From positions 12,302,725-12,366,724 of the forward strand of contig OX579634.1 of NCBI GenBank assembly GCA_951230915.1: 64,000 nucleotides of DNA, given 5' to 3'. Position 1 is the first letter of the stretch. Each line of letters starts with the position of its first letter. Below, one piece after another: positions 60,864-64,000 of this stretch. Position numbers and translations under genes: made by a program. A model generated the notes under the pieces. That model made no database searches and was not told the DNA's origin. It saw only the letters and a program-made list of their open reading frames with translations. The stretch comes from Antitrichia curtipendula (Eukaryota; Streptophyta; Bryopsida; Hypnales; Leucodontaceae).

Positions 60864-62442
60864 TCAAGCAACATCCATATAGACCTTCTCTATCACATTC
60901 TTCATTGCTTCTTCAACTTCATCTAGAATTCCAGATTGCCCTCTCCTTTGCAAGAACTTCAGTATGGTACCGCTTAACAAAACACTTGTTCTTGATCCAC
61001 AACTTTTTGAATAATTTATTAAATGAAATGTATTGTCTCTTCAATGAATTGGTCTTCTTGTATTTGCGTTCCAATCTCTTCAAAAAAGCAAACAATTTTT
61101 GTAAGCCAGCTACTTCTGATGGAGATGTGTAATATTGCACATCGACATACGCCACATCCAACTCCAAGTATCTATCAAGGGGGGCTTTGTCTTTTATGGA
61201 ATTGAGGTAATTCAATCTAGATTGTGCTACATGCACATCTCTCTTTTTGTTGGTGCCCCGATTCTCTTCCATCCTACACTCTTCCATAATTTTGTGCAGG
61301 TGTTTCTCTCTAACACGCTTAGGACTTAGACTCTATCCTCCGTCTTGCCCCTTATTGAACTTTAGGTAAAATTCTTCCAACTCTACCATCTCTCTTTGTT
61401 GGACAACTAAACAAGTTTGCCCTGCATCAATGAGTGCTTCTAGAGTGCGCACGTTGTCAATGATGATATCGTTCATGGTCATGTTCATGAGAATCTTACA
61501 TTTGGTTTCTTTCTCTTTGATTTTTATAAGAAGAGCCTTCAACTCGACTTTATAAAAAAAATTCCTTGTGGTCTTGGTGTCCTCAAGTAGTAGAGGTTCA
61601 TCTACTTCTTTCCAATCGTAAACTTCTTCCTCAAAAGGCATTAACATTAAGAGCGGCTTGGGCTCCATTTCGATCACCATCCAACCTATCCTCTGCAATT
61701 TCTCTCAAGAGTGCATTCATATGTTGGCATGCTGCCTCACTTCTTCTTCTTCATGCTAAGAGACATGGACTAGATCCACTGATGCGAGAGATTCCATGTA
61801 TATTGCTACGTCACCTCCTACATTCCCTCCTTCAAATACTATCAGTGCAAGGTTTTTGTCCATTGGTGTATCTTCCATTGGGGACACGGGATTAAGTGTA
61901 TATTATTCTATAAGCTCGTCGGAGCTTGACCAATCGTAGTCTTCATCAGCCACTCCTCCATGAACGTGCTTTTTTGGCCCCAATCCGTCTGGTAGACTAT
62001 TTGAAGGATCCACCCTCGGAATGTCTTTAGTGGTTGGAATTACGAGTTTCTTTGATGCCTTCATGCTTCGTCAATCCAAGGTTTGTTCTAACTTCAATTC
62101 TGCATAGACCGTTTGGCATATGCCCAATGAGACTTCACTTCATGGTACTTTGTTTGTTTAGTACAACGCTTGGTGAACTTTGATACATTGCTGCACAAAT
62201 GCATCATTCTTGCAGTAATGAAGATTGGCGAGGTTCTGATTTAGATTAATCTTGTGGCAATAGTGAGGGAAAAGCTTATTGATGTGACACCATCCCACAT
62301 ATGTCTTACAAATCGTCAATATCAAACCTCCTTTCACGTTACGCCATCTTCAAAATGCCTTGGCCGCTGGATCAAGTAGAACGTGTCAATTTTGGGCAAG
62401 GCGATCTCCTTTCTTCTTTGTCTTCTTTACATTTGGGTCCAT
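60864..62442 (-). pseudogene. Unrecognised degenerate protein gene, Lys-rich, helical C-terminus
   Basis: Starting at ATG 62442 the minus strand reads MDPNVKKTKKKGDRLAQN, then, across stops and frame changes, CKTYVGWCHINKLFPHYCHK, KYHEVKSHWAYAKRSMQN, DEDYDWSSSDELIE and EEEVYDWKEVDEPLLLEDTK. One frame is continuous from 61698 to 60919 except for a TAG at 61333-61335. It includes SPKRVREKHLHKIMEECRME, RLNYLNSIKDKAPLDRYLEL and KLFAFLKRLERKYKKTN. A frame change near 60925 leads to DEVEEAMKNVIEKVYMDVA and a stop at 60864. The gene-like length (over 450 codons) with several stops indicates a decayed gene. I do not recognise the family; it could belong to a transposon. Confidence 0.5.
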
Positions 62443-63270
62443 TGTGTGAGATTAGGGTTGAATGGACTATCCTAAAATCTAACAAAGTGCTCCACTAGGT
62501 TGAGGGTGTAAATGCAACTATTTGATGAGTCCTAATATCTTTACACGTGTTGTAAATTCAACTAAACCAATTACAAAAACATGCACTTTGCCTTTACAAT
62601 GGGTACACAAGTGTTTTTCCATAACAACTAAATATCTACAAAGAGTTTGGGAATGTAAGTAGTAATGCAAGGGTTCAAGACTCCAAATTCTAGCACACAA
62701 GCACGCATCCAGACGCTTCAAGGTGGATGGAAGACAAAGCGCAATACTAGAACTGACTTCAAGGGGATCCAAAGCTCCCTTAAGTACCCAAGGTTGCCTG
62801 GGCGAGTGCACATGGGGGCATTTGAGCGTTTATTTATCCACCCTTGGTAAATACACAAACACAACCAGGTTCTAGGGGGAGCTTTAATTTATATTCTACA
62901 GGGTGCCTAACGTTGGTCCATTGTGCCTTCCAAGCAATGGATCTTTTGTTAAATACCCTACATGTCCTAACTTGTCGAAGAAATTACGGGAAATAGTAAC
63001 CGTCCCTAGGTAACTAGCACAACTGCGAACACTATGGTGATCGTATTGGGAATTCTAAAGTTCTAATCTATCTAGCCTAGGTTGGACATTGCATCATGCC
63101 ATTCTTAAAAACCTAGGACTCACCTTCTTTGGACCTCCCTAGCGTAAGTTAGGATTGGATGACATTTCACCCCTTAAATGGTCGCTTGAAACTTCATCCA
63201 CACTTACCTATGATTCCTACTTTTGATTTCACTCAGGATTTTTGCTACGGGTCTAGACGACTATGGATTA
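62443..63270. other. Intergenic DNA with a short patch shared with the 4.8-kb repeats
   Basis: At 62929-62945, on the minus strand, TCCATTGCTTGGAAGGC repeats a word found near the ends of both 4.8-kb repeats (50200 and 55604). Surrounding similarity is weak. No gene recognised. Confidence 0.35.
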
Positions 63271-63625
63271 GCATTACAAGAATTTTCAGCCCTGGAAGGG
63301 GCCGCGAGTTTTGACCCCCCCGGGTGCAATTGCAGAAAAACATTAAAAAAAATTATATTTGATTTCGGGTACTGATGTGGCACTACTTGTGCCACATCAG
63401 CACCATGTCAGGCTTTCTTATTTTTAAATATTTTTTAAATATTTTTTAAATAATAATAATAATTTTAAGAAAATTTTGTTTTTTTAATATAAAAAAATAT
63501 TTTTTTAAGAAAAAAATAGTTTTTTAAGAAAAAAATATTTTCTTACTATTCCTGTAATTGCACCACAGGGGTGCTGAAAATCATCTGTTAACAGCCTCTT
63601 TAAGGGCTGAAACTTCTTGTAATAC
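63271..63625. mobile_element. Small TIR element, 355 bp, possible TA duplication
   Basis: The left end reads GCATTACAAGAATTTTCAGC and the right end on the minus strand GTATTACAAGAAGTTTCAGC; both continue CCT. TA lies on both sides (63269-63270 and 63626-63627). Inside are a small palindrome (GATGTGGCACTACTTGTGCC) and long A/T runs. The superfamily is not certain; a TA duplication would suggest Tc1/mariner. Confidence 0.5.
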
Positions 63626-63782
63626 TAATAGGTTCAATATGACCTCAGACGGACATGATCTCCTAGGGTTCATCCGGTATTTATCCCAAACTTCATCCTA
63701 CTCTAAGTGTTGGACCGGGGGGTCTTCTCCACTTTCTAACCTAACTTTGGGTTGGTCTAAGTTTTACCCAAGGGATTCTAAA

Positions 63783-64000
63783 CAGGGTTGTCTATCCGGA
63801 CGTGACGTGGGCTTTTCACATCCGGATGTCATGACGCGTCCGTCCTGACGCGTCCTGACGTATCACAGCCCGTCGCCGATACTGACGGGACCATCTGGAG
63901 CGCAGATGAAGTCTGTCCATTCTGCGACGGCGTCGGGCCGTCTCTTGGACGGTGACTCCGTCGCCAAATGGACATCCCTCTCTTGGACGGAGAGCCCGTC
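63783..64000 (+). mobile_element. Start of a second CAGGG-type (hAT-like) element, cut by the window end
   Basis: CAGGGTTGTCTATCCGGACG shares its first ten bases with the terminus at 57576 and is followed by the same kind of GACG-rich subterminal repeats (GACGCGTCCGTCCTGACGCG). The candidate duplication would be ATTCTAAA (63775-63782). The right end is outside the window. Confidence 0.55.

Noticed and set aside
1..64000. CRISPR arrays, bacterial operons, tRNA or rRNA genes
   Set aside because: None seen. The tandem repeats are irregular minisatellites or transposon modules, and no cloverleaf or A/B box pair was recognised.

Overview
This is a repeat-dominated stretch of a eukaryotic nuclear genome, almost certainly a plant. 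The evidence is spliced transposon genes with GT..AG introns, protein families typical of plant transposons (Transposase_21/DUF4218/DUF4216 of CACTA elements, a DUF659 hAT transposase, a PIF/Harbinger nuclease), degenerate TTTAGGG-like motifs and very AT-rich spacers. I cannot name the species. I see no intact host gene, tRNA or rRNA. Every gene I recognise is transposon-derived and broken.

Layout. (1) 1-13.2 kb: a CACTA (En/Spm) element whose three exons (2289-3761, 7015-7911, 10269-11151) join in phase, but which carries four in-frame stops and one frameshift; the + strand here is strikingly G-rich and C-poor. (2) 13.2-18.9 kb: a retroelement-like repeat, then a terminal-inverted-repeat (TIR) element and a truncated relative, both made of hairpin modules plus GACG-rich minisatellite. 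(3) 19.0-19.8 kb: a broken PIF/Harbinger nuclease gene on the minus strand. (4) 19.8-30.4 kb: AT-rich DNA holding a nested family of short elements with TIR CCCCTAAAG-type ends next to TTAA, which resemble piggyBac-type MITEs, and a small MITE with a perfect 78-bp palindrome. (5) 30.75-34.9 kb: a GC-richer island without recognisable repeats or genes. (6) 35-44.5 kb: further copies of the families in (2) and (4), plus a degenerate transposon gene with an Ulp1-like patch. (7) 44.6-57.3 kb: a hAT transposase gene on the minus strand, split by about 10.2 kb of inserted DNA. The insert is two direct repeats of about 4.8 kb around a 0.6-kb core, like a non-autonomous LTR element with giant LTRs. 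Each repeat has a TATA box, a leader and a tiny conserved first exon. (8) 57.6-60.2 kb: a non-autonomous hAT element with CAGGG termini and an 8-bp target duplication matching at 7 of 8 positions. (9) 60.9-62.4 kb: an unrecognised degenerate gene on the minus strand. (10) 63.3-64.0 kb: a 355-bp TIR element and the start of another CAGGG-type element running off the window.

The genes do not form a host pathway; the window records successive transposon insertions. The points most worth following are the conserved mini-exon in the 4.8-kb repeats, the TTAA-flanked MITE family, the perfect palindrome, and the hairpin module shared by elements with different termini.
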